NCBI RefSeq assembly: GCF_036186745.1
Contig: NZ_CP108086.1
Location: 3,720,001-3,784,000, forward strand
Source: Microbispora hainanensis
Lineage (GTDB): Bacteria > Actinomycetota > Actinomycetes > Streptosporangiales > Streptosporangiaceae
Length of the DNA: 64,000 nucleotides
Direction: 5' to 3'
Shown here in pieces: positions 50,576-59,429 of the stretch. The notes beneath the pieces were generated by a model. That model was not told the origin of the DNA and did no database searches. It was given only the letters and a program-made list of their open reading frames with translations. Each line of letters starts with the position of its first letter. Positions within the stretch are counted from its first letter, which is position 1. Made by a program: the position numbers and the translations under genes.

Positions 50576-50928
50576 TCATACTTGGGAATCCGGCCGTCTC
50601 TGGTGATTAAGGAGAGTCCTTCGTGGCGGGCCTGAGCGATCAGCAGCCGGTCGAAGGGATCGCGGTGAAGGAGTGGTAGCCTCCCCGCCTCGATGGTGTG
50701 GCCAAAGCGAATCGGCAGTTCGCGGAACTCGCTGTCGCGGATTCGTTCGACGAGGTCGTCGGGTGCGACCAGCTTGCCGATGCTCTGCTTGATGGCCACC
50801 TCCCAAAGAGTGGCCGGGCTCACGAAGACCTCCGGCTCTTCCTCGATCATGCTCTTGATCTCGTCGGCGAGCGTCGGGTCGTCGCTCAGCCACCAGAGGA
50901 CGACGTGTGTGTCGAGAAGCATCCTCAC
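50542..50928 (-). CDS. PIN-domain toxin VapC with IS-derived C-terminus
   Basis: 128 residues. The PIN ribonuclease acidic residues are visible: Asp in 'MLLDTHVVLWWL', Glu in 'ATLWEVAIKQ', Asp in 'HRDPFDRLLIAQA' and Asp in LITRDGRIP. The target duplication restores the chain up to IPKYD; after that the reading runs into the insertion sequence and ends LTWLTFQDRR instead of the native VHVLTV. So the toxin is nearly intact but chimeric, with a four-residue net extension. The start overlaps the antitoxin stop (ATGA). Confidence 0.92.
   Translation of the reverse strand: MRMLLDTHVVLWWLSDDPTLADEIKSMIEEEPEVFVSPATLWEVAIKQSIGKLVAPDDLVERIRDSEFRELPIRFGHTIEAGRLPLLHRDPFDRLLIAQARHEGLSLITRDGRIPKYDLTWLTFQDRR
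50576..50678. repeat. Right copy of 103-bp IS target-site duplication
   Basis: Identical to 48810-48912. This copy supplies the codons that complete the VapC catalytic domain. Confidence 0.93.
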
Positions 50929-51182
50929 GGCAGCAGCCCGAAATCCCTCGCGATGGCATCGTTGACCTCGGGTGAGTCCCAGTCGTCGGCCATGTGGAGC
51001 TGCCCTTTCAGGGAGCCCCTGCCGCGGCGGCTCACCTTGGTCGGGAAGGGAATGACCTTGGCCACGGGACGACCGGCACGGCTGATGACGATCTCCTCGC
51101 CGTGCTCGACTCTGTCGATGATGCGCGACAGGTTCGTCTTCGCCTCGTGGATGTTGTATTGCTCGGTAGCGCCTTCTGACAT
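50925..51182 (-). CDS. Phd/YefM-type antitoxin
   Basis: 85 residues. The N-terminal Phd fold is 'YNIHEAKTNLSRIIDRVEHGEEIVISRAGRPVAKVIPF', the standard DNA-binding, antitoxin-dimer motif. The C-terminal 'HMADDWDSPEVNDAIARDFGLL' is the part that usually wraps the toxin. The ATG at 51182 has AAGGAGG six bases upstream. The gene precedes and overlaps vapC. Autoregulation through the inverted repeat at 51197 is likely. Confidence 0.93.
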   Translation of the reverse strand: MSEGATEQYNIHEAKTNLSRIIDRVEHGEEIVISRAGRPVAKVIPFPTKVSRRGRGSLKGQLHMADDWDSPEVNDAIARDFGLLP

Positions 51183-51196
51183 CACCGACCTCCTTA

Positions 51197-51212
51197 GCTA
51201 AGTTAGCTTAGC
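51197..51212. promoter_or_regulatory. Inverted repeat, probable Phd operator
   Basis: GCTAAG (51197-51202) and CTTAGC (51207-51212) around TTAG, directly before the antitoxin ribosome site and overlapping the 3' end of the HxlR gene. AT-rich for the region. Confidence 0.6.
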
Positions 51213-51708
51213 CCGCCGACGTCGCCACGACGCGTTCGTGCGCATCCTGGAGCAGTTGGGACGCGCGCGGGCGGCTGGGGTCGGGGCGGGGGATGCCCAG
51301 GTGCGTCTCGCGCAGCTCGTCCATCAGGTCCTCCCACAGCGGCGGGCCGCCCTCTTCCAGCAGTCGTGCCCGTACGGCCAGCTCCGGCGTCGTCGGACGG
51401 TGCCGCAGTCCCCACGAGCCGAGCGCGACCATGATCGGGACCGTCTGGATGCCCGCCTCGGTGAGGCTGTAGGTGCCCCGCCGTCCCCGGCCCGCGTCCT
51501 CGTGGGTCAGCAGACCACCGGCGACGAGGCTCTTGAGACGGCTGCTGAGGATGTTCGACGCGATCCCCTCGATGGAGTTGCCGAGCAGGTCACGGAAGTG
51601 CCGCCGCCCGCCGAAGATGATGTCGCGCAGGACGATGAGGCTCCACCTGTCGCCGAGTGCCTCCACCGCCGCGTTGATCGCGCACCCCGACCGCGGCTCG
51701 TCTGGCAT
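51208..51708 (-). CDS. HxlR family transcriptional regulator
   Basis: 166 residues. The winged helix includes 'CAINAAVEALGDRWSLIVLRDIIFGGRRHFRDLLGNSIEGIASNILSSRLKSLVAGGLL' and the wing 'RGTYSLTEAGIQTVPIMVALG', typical HxlR. A C-terminal helical tail follows. The ATG at 51708 is preceded by GGAGG. It diverges from the RibD-like reductase gene, with an inverted repeat in between, and probably controls it. Confidence 0.92.
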   Translation of the reverse strand: MPDEPRSGCAINAAVEALGDRWSLIVLRDIIFGGRRHFRDLLGNSIEGIASNILSSRLKSLVAGGLLTHEDAGRGRRGTYSLTEAGIQTVPIMVALGSWGLRHRPTTPELAVRARLLEEGGPPLWEDLMDELRETHLGIPRPDPSRPRASQLLQDAHERVVATSAG

Positions 51709-51722
51709 GCGGACCTCCAAAC

Positions 51723-51782
51723 TGATTGCGTTTTGCCATCACCTAGTCTACGGTCGATCCCAGTAGTTGCAATCCGCAATCA
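51723..51782. promoter_or_regulatory. Divergent control region with TGATTGCG inverted repeat
   Basis: TGATTGCG (51723-51730) and its exact complement CGCAATCA (51775-51782) flank the middle of the 98-bp gap between the HxlR and RibD-like genes. A second TTGC/GCAA pair is nested in the right arm. A plausible HxlR operator. Confidence 0.45.
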
Positions 51783-51806
51783 CTCGCCGAATCCGGGAGA
51801 TCAGCC

Positions 51807-52451
51807 ATGTCGCGTGTCAGAGTGCACAACTTCTCCGTCTCCCTGGACGGCTTCGCCACGGGTGAGGGGCAGACGCTCGAAGAGCCGTTCGGCCACGCCG
51901 GCGGACGGCTCCACGAGTGGTTCTTCGAGACCCGCATCTTCCGCGCCATGCAGGGGAAGACCGGCGGTGCCGCTGGGGCCGACGACGCCCTGGCCCGCAC
52001 CTGGAACGAGGGCGTCGGCGCGGAGATCATGGGCCGCAACAAGTTCGGGCCGCAGCGGGGCCCGTGGGAGGACCACGAGTGGACCGGATGGTGGGGCCCG
52101 AACCCGCCGTTCCACACCCCGGTCTTCGTCATGACCCATCACCCGCGGCCATCGGTGGAGATGGAGGGCGGCACCACCTTCCACTTCATCGACGCCACCC
52201 CCGAGGAGGTGCTGCGGCAGGCGCGCGAGGCCGCGGGCGGTCTCGACGTGCGGATCGGCGGCGGGCCGGGCGTCGTCCGTCAGTTCCTCGCCGCGGACCT
52301 GGTCGACCACATGCACGTCGCCGTCGTCCCGATCGTCCTCGGCCGCGGCGAACGACTGTGGGACGGGCTCGAAGGGCTTGAGCAGCGCTTCGACATCGAG
52401 TCCGTGACCACCCCCAGCGGCGTCACCCATATGACCTTCACCCGCCGGTAA
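51807..52451 (+). CDS. Dihydrofolate reductase family protein (RibD C-terminal type)
   Basis: 214 residues. 'VHNFSVSLDGFATG', 'AEIMGRNKFGP', 'PVFVMTHHPRPSVEMEGGTTFHF', 'LDVRIGGGPGVVRQFLAADLVDHMHVAVVPIVLGRGERLW' define the RibD-C/DHFR-like NADPH-dependent reductase group. The physiological substrate is unknown. It is divergent from HxlR and 19 bases before a hydrolase gene, probably one operon. Confidence 0.92.
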   Translation: MSRVRVHNFSVSLDGFATGEGQTLEEPFGHAGGRLHEWFFETRIFRAMQGKTGGAAGADDALARTWNEGVGAEIMGRNKFGPQRGPWEDHEWTGWWGPNPPFHTPVFVMTHHPRPSVEMEGGTTFHFIDATPEEVLRQAREAAGGLDVRIGGGPGVVRQFLAADLVDHMHVAVVPIVLGRGERLWDGLEGLEQRFDIESVTTPSGVTHMTFTRR

Positions 52452-52470
52452 CCGTGAAAGGTAGACGGAC

Positions 52471-53262
52471 ATGACCGAGCACATCACCTCGAAGGACGGC
52501 ACGACCCTCGCCGTCGACACGATCGGCCAGGGCACGCCGGTGGTCCTCGTGGGCGGCGCGTTCAACGACCGCTCCACCGTCGCCGGGCTCGCCGCCGAAC
52601 TCGCGTCGGCGTTCACCGTCGTGACGTACGACCGGCGCGGCCGGGCGGGCAGCGACGACAAGAGCGACGACTATCGGGTCGCCAACGAGATCGACGACCT
52701 GGCGGCCGTCATCGAGCACGTCGGCGGCCGGGCCTCGGCGTTCGGCCACTCCTCGGGCGCGATCCTCGTGCTGGAAGGGGTCATGCGCGGCCTGCCGATC
52801 GACCGGGTGGCCGTCTACGAGCCGCCGTACTGCGCGGACGAGAACCAGCCGAGGCCGGCGGCCGACATCTACGACCGGCTCAAGGCCCTGGTGGCCGCCG
52901 GTGACCGCGACGGCACGGTGGAGCTGTTCCTCCACGAGGCGGTCGGAGTGCCGACCGAGGCGATCGCCGGGATGAAGGCCGGGCCGGGGTGGGCGTTCCT
53001 GGCCGACAAGGCGCCCAGCCTGCCGTACGACGTGCTGGTCAGCGAGATCTGGCAGGTGATGCCGTACGAGCGGCTCGCCCGGATCGGCGTGCCGGTGCTG
53101 GCGGTGTACGGCGACCAGACCGCGCCGAACCTGGCGGAGGGGACGAAGGCCGTCGCGGCGACCGTGCCCGGCGCCGAACTCCGGGTGATGCCCGGCGAGG
53201 ACCACGCGGTGTTGCAGCGGCCGGCGGCGCTGGCGGAGATCCTCACGAAGTTTCTCGGCTGA
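52471..53262 (+). CDS. Alpha/beta hydrolase
   Basis: 263 residues. The nucleophile elbow is GHSSGA, the oxyanion region 'VVLVGGAFNDRS', the strand-turn 'VTYDRRGRAGSD', and the catalytic His is in MPGEDHAVLQRP. No signal peptide. Relatives are used as esterases or haloperoxidase-like enzymes; the substrate is unknown. Co-directional with the RibD-like gene. Confidence 0.9.
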   Translation: MTEHITSKDGTTLAVDTIGQGTPVVLVGGAFNDRSTVAGLAAELASAFTVVTYDRRGRAGSDDKSDDYRVANEIDDLAAVIEHVGGRASAFGHSSGAILVLEGVMRGLPIDRVAVYEPPYCADENQPRPAADIYDRLKALVAAGDRDGTVELFLHEAVGVPTEAIAGMKAGPGWAFLADKAPSLPYDVLVSEIWQVMPYERLARIGVPVLAVYGDQTAPNLAEGTKAVAATVPGAELRVMPGEDHAVLQRPAALAEILTKFLG

Positions 53263-53296
53263 AAATGTCGGAGCGGGCGGCTACCGTCGAATCGGC

Positions 53297-56200
53297 ATGC
53301 GAATCGACGGCGCGATCCCTCAGCTCATCGGCAGGGAGCATCCTGCCGCGCTGCTGCGCGCCGAGATCGCGCGGGCGGTCGGCAGTCACGGCGGCCTGAC
53401 GCTGGTCGCCGGTGAGGCCGGCATCGGCAAGACCACGCTCGTCACCAGCGCGGCCGAGGAGGCCAGGCGCCTGGGCGCGCTGGTCCTCGGCGGAGCCTGC
53501 TGGGAGTCCGACAACGCCCCCGGCTACTGGCCGTGGGTGCAGGTGCTGCGAGGAATGCGGCGGTGGGCCGCGCCCGAGGAGTGGGCGGCGGCCGAAGACG
53601 CCGGGGGCGCCGGACTGGCCGCGCTGCTGGGCGAGTCGCCGAGCGCCGACGCGGCCGAGGGCTTCCGGCTGTACGACGCGGTGACGAGCGCCCTGGTGGC
53701 GGTGTCCCAGAGCCGTCCCCTGGTGGTCGTGCTCGAAGACCTCCACTGGGCCGACGCCGCGTCGCTCCGGCTGCTGGACTTCGCGGCCCAGCACACCTGG
53801 TTCGAGCGGGTGCTGCTGGTGGGCACCTACCGCGACGTGGAGGTGGAGTCGGCGGACCATCCGCTGCGGCCCCTCGTGCTGCCGCTCGTCGCGCGGGCGA
53901 CCACGGTGACCCTGACCGGGCTCGAACGCGAGGAGGTCGGCGCGCTGATGACCCGCGCCGCCGGCCTGAATCCGTCCGCCGACCTCGTCGCCGAGGTGCA
54001 CCGGCGCACCGGCGGCAACCCCTTCTTCGTGGAGCAGACCGCGCGGCTGTGGCGCAGCGGCGGTTCGGTCGCCACGATCGCTCCCGGCGTTCGCGACACC
54101 CTGCTGCGGCGGCTGTCCCTGCTGCCCGCGCCGGTCGTGGACCTTCTCGTCACCGCCGCGGTGCTCGGGCGTGAGTTCCACCGCCAGGTGCTGGCCGCCG
54201 TCGCCGCCGCTCCCGTCCTCCAGGTGGAACGGCTGCTCGACCAGGCGGTGGCCGCCCGGCTCGTCATAGCGAAGGGCGGGTCGGCAGGCGGCGGGTCGGC
54301 AGGCGGCGAGGTGTTCGCGTTCGCGCACGATCTGGTCCGCCAGACGCTCTACGAGTCGCTCGATGAGAAGGCCGCGGCCCGGCGGCACGCCGCGGTGGTC
54401 GACGCCGTGGAGCGGTCGCCGGCTCTCGCGGAGCATGTGCTCTCCGCCGACGTGGCCCGGCACGCCTATCTGGCCGGTGACCACGTCGAGCCGGCCCACG
54501 CGGCCGACCGGTTGCTCGCCGCGGCCCGCGACGCCGCCGCGCGCCTGGCCACCGAGGAGGCGCTCGGGCACTATCGCCGGGCGCTCGAACTGGCCGCCGT
54601 CGCCGGTGAGCACCGCCGGCGCGTCCTGATCGCACTCGAACTCGGCCGCGAGGTCTACCACGGGAACGACCGCGACGGCGGCAGGCGTGCGTTCGAGGAG
54701 GCGGCCGCCGTCGCCCGGGAGATCGGCGAGCCCCAGCTCATCGCGAGGGTGGCGCTGACCTTCTATGCGTCCTGCGGTGGCGACGGTGGTCCGCTGGTCG
54801 CAGATCTGCTGCGTGAGGCGCACGCCGCGCTGGTCCGGGACGGCCGGCCTCCCGGCGAGGAGCTGTCCCTCGACCACCTGGCACGGGAGCTGGCCATCCA
54901 CGTGGCGCTGCTCGCCCGGCGCGGCGAGGACGACGAGGCGCTGGCCTTCAGCCTGTGGGCCTCCCACGACGCCATCTGGGGCCTGGGCACCGCACCGGAG
55001 AGGGTGGCGCTCACCGGAGAGCTACTGACCCTGGCCCGCCGCACGGGCGACGTCGAGATGGAGAGCATCGCCGCCGCGTTGCGCTGGGTGGCACTGCTCG
55101 AACAGGGCGACCCCGCCTATTTCGACCAGTTCCGCGAGTTCGTAGCGCTCGGCGGCCGCGCCGACCTGCCGCGCATCGACATAGCGACGGCCAGCGACCG
55201 CAGCATCATCGCCGCCCTCACGGGCGACTTCGCCCAGGCTGAGGCCCTGCTCGACGAGCTCGCCCGGTTCGAGCACGGGCACGACCACTGCCTCTACATG
55301 CTGGACCACCACCGCTGGGCCGTACGCATGCTCCAGGGCCGCGACGACGGCCTGGACGAGATCCACCGGGCGCTGCGCCGGGGCGGGCACCCCTGCCCCG
55401 GCCTGCTCGAAGGGATGACCGCGCTGCGCAGGGGAGACGGCGCGACCGCGCTGCGCCACCTGCGCGACACCATGGCGAGGGGCGAGCCGCGACGTGCGGT
55501 GCAGCCCCTGTGGCTGCGGTTCCAGGCCATGGTGGCCGCCTGGTCGCGTGACCCGGAGCTGTGCGAGAAGGCGCGGACCGAGCTCGACCCCTATCTCGGC
55601 ACCTGGGCGGTGTCGATGTACGGCTGGGACATCGGCGGCCCGGTGGTCCTCCTGCGTGCCCTTGTCGACGCGGCGCAGGAACGCTGGGACGAGGCGATCG
55701 ACGGGTTCACCGCCGCCTGGCACTCCGCCGAGCTGCTGCTCGCCCGCCCGTGGTCCGTCGAGGCGCGGGCGCATCTCGGCGAGGCGCTGCTGCGGCGGTG
55801 CCGCCCGGGCGACGCCGAGGAGGCCGGGAAGCTGCTGGACGACGTGGAGAGCGAGGCGCGCCGGCTCGGCATGCGGCACGTCCTGGAGCGCGTCCGCAGG
55901 AGCCGCACACCGCCCGGCGCCGGAGCCGAGTTCCGGCGGGACGGCGCGGTCTGGACCCTGGGGTTCGGCGGCCACACCGTCCGCCTGCCCGACGCCAAGG
56001 GCCTGCGCGACCTCCATCTCCTGCTGAGCCATCCCGGGGCCGACCTGCCCGCCGTACGGCTGCTCGACCCGGAGGGCGGGGAGCTGGTCGTCGCCGCCCG
56101 GGGGATGGGCGGCGACGCGGTCCTCGACGAGGAGGCCAAGGCGCGCTATCGGCGCCGGCTCGCCCTGCTCGATGAGGAGATCGACCGGGCGGCCGAGCGG

Positions 56201-56467
56201 CGCGACGACGGCCGGGCTGCGGAGTTCGACAGGGAACGGGCGGCCCTGCTGGCCGAGCTGCGCTCCGCCTCCGGTCTGGGCGGCCGGGACCGCCGTCTCG
56301 GCGACGAGGCGGAGCGCGCCCGCAAGGCCGTCACCGCCCGCATCCGCGACGTGCTGCGCAAGCTCGACCACCTGCATCCCGCGTTGGCCGCGCACCTCCG
56401 CGCGGCCGTCTCCACCGGCGCCACCTGCCGCTACCAGCCCGGCCACGAGATCACCTGGCGCCTGTGA
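53297..56467 (+). CDS. Large signalling ATPase (STAND/MalT-like AAA) without LuxR domain
   Basis: 1056 residues. N-terminal ATPase: 'LIGREHPAALLRAEI', Walker A GEAGIGKT (39-46), Walker B 'LVVVLEDLHWAD' (142-152), sensor region 'VLLVGTYRDVEV'. A long helical, TPR-like middle section (about 400-850) follows. The usual C-terminal LuxR helix-turn-helix is absent; instead there is a beta-rich module ('GAVWTLGFGGHTVRLPDAKGLRDLHLLLSHPG') and 'GLGGRDRRLGDEAERARKAVTARIRDVLRKL', a C-terminal domain seen in other actinobacterial predicted ATPases. It may act as a signal-dependent regulator, inferred. Confidence 0.87.
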   Translation: MRIDGAIPQLIGREHPAALLRAEIARAVGSHGGLTLVAGEAGIGKTTLVTSAAEEARRLGALVLGGACWESDNAPGYWPWVQVLRGMRRWAAPEEWAAAEDAGGAGLAALLGESPSADAAEGFRLYDAVTSALVAVSQSRPLVVVLEDLHWADAASLRLLDFAAQHTWFERVLLVGTYRDVEVESADHPLRPLVLPLVARATTVTLTGLEREEVGALMTRAAGLNPSADLVAEVHRRTGGNPFFVEQTARLWRSGGSVATIAPGVRDTLLRRLSLLPAPVVDLLVTAAVLGREFHRQVLAAVAAAPVLQVERLLDQAVAARLVIAKGGSAGGGSAGGEVFAFAHDLVRQTLYESLDEKAAARRHAAVVDAVERSPALAEHVLSADVARHAYLAGDHVEPAHAADRLLAAARDAAARLATEEALGHYRRALELAAVAGEHRRRVLIALELGREVYHGNDRDGGRRAFEEAAAVAREIGEPQLIARVALTFYASCGGDGGPLVADLLREAHAALVRDGRPPGEELSLDHLARELAIHVALLARRGEDDEALAFSLWASHDAIWGLGTAPERVALTGELLTLARRTGDVEMESIAAALRWVALLEQGDPAYFDQFREFVALGGRADLPRIDIATASDRSIIAALTGDFAQAEALLDELARFEHGHDHCLYMLDHHRWAVRMLQGRDDGLDEIHRALRRGGHPCPGLLEGMTALRRGDGATALRHLRDTMARGEPRRAVQPLWLRFQAMVAAWSRDPELCEKARTELDPYLGTWAVSMYGWDIGGPVVLLRALVDAAQERWDEAIDGFTAAWHSAELLLARPWSVEARAHLGEALLRRCRPGDAEEAGKLLDDVESEARRLGMRHVLERVRRSRTPPGAGAEFRRDGAVWTLGFGGHTVRLPDAKGLRDLHLLLSHPGADLPAVRLLDPEGGELVVAARGMGGDAVLDEEAKARYRRRLALLDEEIDRAAERRDDGRAAEFDRERAALLAELRSASGLGGRDRRLGDEAERARKAVTARIRDVLRKLDHLHPALAAHLRAAVSTGATCRYQPGHEITWRL

Positions 56468-57313
56468 CTATTTGCGGTTGTAGAGCCGCATGGTCAGCGC
56501 GCCGAAGATCACGACCGACAGCGCGCCGCAGACCAGCACCCAGGTGATCTCCCCGGTGTCGGGGCTGCCCGCCATCAGGGAACGCGCCGCGGTGACCAGG
56601 TGGGATATGGGGTTGACCCCGACGAACGCCTGCAGCCAGCCCGGCATGGTCTGCGGGTCGACGTAGACGTTGCTGAGGAAGGTGAGCGGGAACAGCACCA
56701 TCATGCTGACGCCCATCACCGACTTCTCGCTGCGCAGCAGCAGCCCGAACATCGTCCAGATCCACGAGAACGCGAACGAGAAGGCCACCAGCAGCGCGAT
56801 CGCGGCCACCACGCCGGCGACCCCGCCCTGCGGGCGGAAACCCAGCGCGAGGCCGACCACGAGGATGACCGTCGAGGCCATCGTGTAGCGCAACGCGTCG
56901 CCGAGCAGGTAGCCGACCATGGTCGACGGCCGCCAGATCGGCAGGCTGCGGAAGCGGTCGAAGACGCCCTTCTCGATGTCCTTGTTGACCTCGACCCCGG
57001 TGTACATCGTGATCATGACGACGCTCGTCACCATGATGCCCGGCAGCAGGAACTGCAGATACTCCGTCGGCGAGCCCGCCAGCGCACCGCCGAACAGATA
57101 GGTGAACATCAACGTCATCATGATCGGGAACGCGGTGACGTCGAAGAGCTGCTCGGGCACGTGCTTGATCTTCAACATCGCCCGCCAGCCGAACGTCAGC
57201 GAGGCCGACAGGGCGCTGGGGCGCGGCGGGCGTACGCCAGGCGCCAGGACCGCGCCGAGCGTGTCGGCGGCGGGGACGAAGGACGTGCCGGTCTCGGTGG
57301 TCGTGGCGCTCAT
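56468..57313 (-). CDS. ABC-2 type permease, daunorubicin-resistance (DrrB) type
   Basis: 281 residues. After a 35-residue N-terminus come '[40 protein letters not shown]' and six hydrophobic spans, the DrrB pattern ('[35 protein letters not shown]'). It forms an exporter with the ATPase encoded just upstream; its ATG overlaps that stop. Its 3' end abuts that of the signalling ATPase gene. Confidence 0.92.
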   Translation of the reverse strand: MSATTTETGTSFVPAADTLGAVLAPGVRPPRPSALSASLTFGWRAMLKIKHVPEQLFDVTAFPIMMTLMFTYLFGGALAGSPTEYLQFLLPGIMVTSVVMITMYTGVEVNKDIEKGVFDRFRSLPIWRPSTMVGYLLGDALRYTMASTVILVVGLALGFRPQGGVAGVVAAIALLVAFSFAFSWIWTMFGLLLRSEKSVMGVSMMVLFPLTFLSNVYVDPQTMPGWLQAFVGVNPISHLVTAARSLMAGSPDTGEITWVLVCGALSVVIFGALTMRLYNRK

Positions 57314-58332
57314 GCCGCCTCCTCCTGAGCGTTCTCGCCGGTGGCCGGGTGATCCGTAAGGGCAAGGCTGTGCTCCCCAGGAGGCGCGCCGGTCAGCGCG
57401 AGGAAGGCCTCGTCGAGGCTGGGCTGGCCGAGGGAGAAGTCGTCCACGACGATGCCGGACGCCGCCAGCGCCGCGAGGGCGCGCGAGGCCCGCTCCGGGG
57501 CCGCGTCGGCGTCTTCCCCGGCGACGCGGGCGGTCAGGGCCACGGGATCGGCCTCCAGATGGACCTGGGTGTTCAGCTCCTTGGCCAGCACCCGCTCGGC
57601 CTCCGGCCGCTGCGCGGCGTCCCGCAGCCGCACGTGCACCGCCCCCGAGCCGACCGACGACTTGAGCTCGCCCGGCGTGCCCTCGGCGATGACCCTGCCG
57701 TGGTCGATGACCGCGATGCGCCCCGCCAGCCGGTCGGCCTCGTCCAGATACTGCGTGGTGAGCAGCACGGTCGTGCCGTGGGCGACCACGATCCTGATGA
57801 TGTCCCAGACCTGGTTGCGGCTGCGCGGGTCGAGGCCGGTCGTGGGCTCGTCCAGGAACAACAGGTCGGGCGTGTTGAGGATGCTGGCCGCGATGTCCAG
57901 CCTTCTGCGCATGCCGCCCGAGTAGTTCTTGACCTGCCGGCGGGCGGCCTCGGTCAGCCCGAACGCCTCGAGCAGCTGCATGGCCCGGTCTTTGGCCGCG
58001 GCCTTCCTGTGGCCCAGCAGCCTGCCGAGCAGGACCAGGTTCTCCACCCCGGTCATCTCCTCGTCCACCGAGGCGTACTGGCCCGTCAGACTCACCCGGC
58101 CGCGTACGGCGTCGGCCTCGCGCAGCACGTCGTGGCCGAAGACCCTGGCCTCGCCGCCGTCCGGGCGCAGCAGGGTCGCCAGTATCTTGACCGCCGTGGT
58201 CTTGCCCGCCCCGTTGGGGCCGAGCACGCCATATACCGTGCCGGCCGGCACCGTGAGGTCGAGACCGTCCACCGCGCGGTTGTCGCCGAATGTCTTGACC
58301 AGGCCCGATGTCTCTATCGCCAGGTCGTGCAT
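57310..58332 (-). CDS. ABC transporter ATPase, daunorubicin-resistance (DrrA) type
   Basis: About 340 residues from the ATG at 58332 (an upstream ATG is possible). Walker [10 protein letters not shown], signature '[17 protein letters not shown]', Walker B '[12 protein letters not shown]', His switch '[14 protein letters not shown]'. A C-terminal DrrA domain of about 90 residues ends '[15 protein letters not shown]'. It powers export of a hydrophobic compound, probably a drug or lipid. The promoter region contains the palindrome at 58395. Confidence 0.93.
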   Translation of the reverse strand: MHDLAIETSGLVKTFGDNRAVDGLDLTVPAGTVYGVLGPNGAGKTTAVKILATLLRPDGGEARVFGHDVLREADAVRGRVSLTGQYASVDEEMTGVENLVLLGRLLGHRKAAAKDRAMQLLEAFGLTEAARRQVKNYSGGMRRRLDIAASILNTPDLLFLDEPTTGLDPRSRNQVWDIIRIVVAHGTTVLLTTQYLDEADRLAGRIAVIDHGRVIAEGTPGELKSSVGSGAVHVRLRDAAQRPEAERVLAKELNTQVHLEADPVALTARVAGEDADAAPERASRALAALAASGIVVDDFSLGQPSLDEAFLALTGAPPGEHSLALTDHPATGENAQEEAA

Positions 58333-58394
58333 GATCTGTCGTCTCCGTTTCATCCAAACGTTCACGAAACAGGCGCCAGATCCGGCGCGGACGC

Positions 58395-58413
58395 CGCTAG
58401 ATCCGATCTAGCG
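58395..58413. promoter_or_regulatory. 19-bp perfect palindrome, probable repressor operator
   Basis: CGCTAGATC, a central C, then GATCTAGCG. It lies 62 bases before the DrrA-type gene and 104 before the divergent ABC gene, as a TetR-family operator might. No TetR gene is in the window. Confidence 0.75.
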
Positions 58414-58517
58414 GGCACCGTTGCGGGCCGACACGACCCGGATCCGTGACATCTGTCGTGGGCGGGTCGTGACAGACGGCGGGGGCCCGCGTCGAGGCGG
58501 CGGCGGAGGCTTGCCGC

Positions 58518-59429
58518 ATGAACCTTCATGACGGCGCCCCCGCCCTCTCCATCGCGGGGCTGCGCAAGACGTACGGCGAGACCCGCGCGGTCGACGGAGT
58601 CGACCTGGTGGTGGACCGGGGGGAGGTGGTGGCCCTGCTCGGCCCGAACGGCGCGGGAAAATCCACCACGATTGACATGGTCGTCGGGCTGAGCCGTCCG
58701 GACGCGGGGGAGATCGCCGTGTTCGGCGCGTCTCCGCATGAGGCGGTGCGGCGCGGCCTGGTGGGCGTGATGCCGCAGGAGGGCACGCTGCTCGACGACG
58801 TGACCGTCCGCGAGACGGTGGCGCTGATCGCGTCGTTGCACCGGACGCCGCTGCCGGTGGAGGAGGTGCTGGGCCGCGCCGGGGTGGCCGGCCTCGCCGG
58901 TCGCCGGGCCGCGCTGCTGTCCGGCGGCCAGCGGCAGCGGGTGCGGTTCGCCATGGCCCTGGTGTCCGGCCCCGGCCTGCTGGTGCTCGACGAGCCGACG
59001 GCGGCCATGGACTTGACGGCCCGGCGGGAGTTCTGGCAGTCGATGCACGCCTTCGCCGAGACCGGCCGCACCGTGCTGTTCTCCACGCACTACCTGGAGG
59101 AGGCCGAGGCGTACGCCGACCGGGTCGTGCTGATGCACGCGGGCCGCGTCGTGGCCGACGGCCCGGTATCGGCGGTCATGGCCGAGGTGTCCGGCCGTAC
59201 GGTGACCGCGACCGTGCCCGGCGCGCGCGCCGAGGACCTGGGCGCGCTCCCGGGCGTGACTGCGGCGCACGTGCGCGATGGCCGGGCCGAGCTCCGCTGC
59301 ACCGACTCCGACCTGGTCGTACGGCACCTGCTGGCGCGCTATCCCGAGGTGCGGGACGTCGAGGTCGGCGCGCTGGGCCTGGAGGAGGCGTTCCTGCGCC
59401 TGACCGGAGCAGCGGAGGCCGTGCGATGA
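58518..59429 (+). CDS. ABC transporter ATPase
   Basis: 303 residues. Walker A GPNGAGKST, 'LLSGGQRQRVRFAMAL' signature, 'LLVLDEPTAAMD' Walker B, 'VLFSTHYLEEAEAY' switch. The C-terminal extension 'LEEAFLRLTGAAEAV' is of the drug/antibiotic exporter kind. The stop overlaps the permease ATG (ATGA). First gene of a four-gene operon with permease, kinase and regulator. Confidence 0.93.
   Translation: MNLHDGAPALSIAGLRKTYGETRAVDGVDLVVDRGEVVALLGPNGAGKSTTIDMVVGLSRPDAGEIAVFGASPHEAVRRGLVGVMPQEGTLLDDVTVRETVALIASLHRTPLPVEEVLGRAGVAGLAGRRAALLSGGQRQRVRFAMALVSGPGLLVLDEPTAAMDLTARREFWQSMHAFAETGRTVLFSTHYLEEAEAYADRVVLMHAGRVVADGPVSAVMAEVSGRTVTATVPGARAEDLGALPGVTAAHVRDGRAELRCTDSDLVVRHLLARYPEVRDVEVGALGLEEAFLRLTGAAEAVR

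Noticed and set aside
48810-50678. Two vapC-like sequences as two toxin genes
   Set aside because: The left copy is only the 3' fragment and is identical to the right copy over exactly the stretch bounding the insertion sequence, so it is a target duplication.
58395-58413. Palindrome at 58395 as a third dre site
   Set aside because: Its core is CTAGATC-C-GATCTAG, not GGTCTAGACC; the match is only to the shared CTAG.
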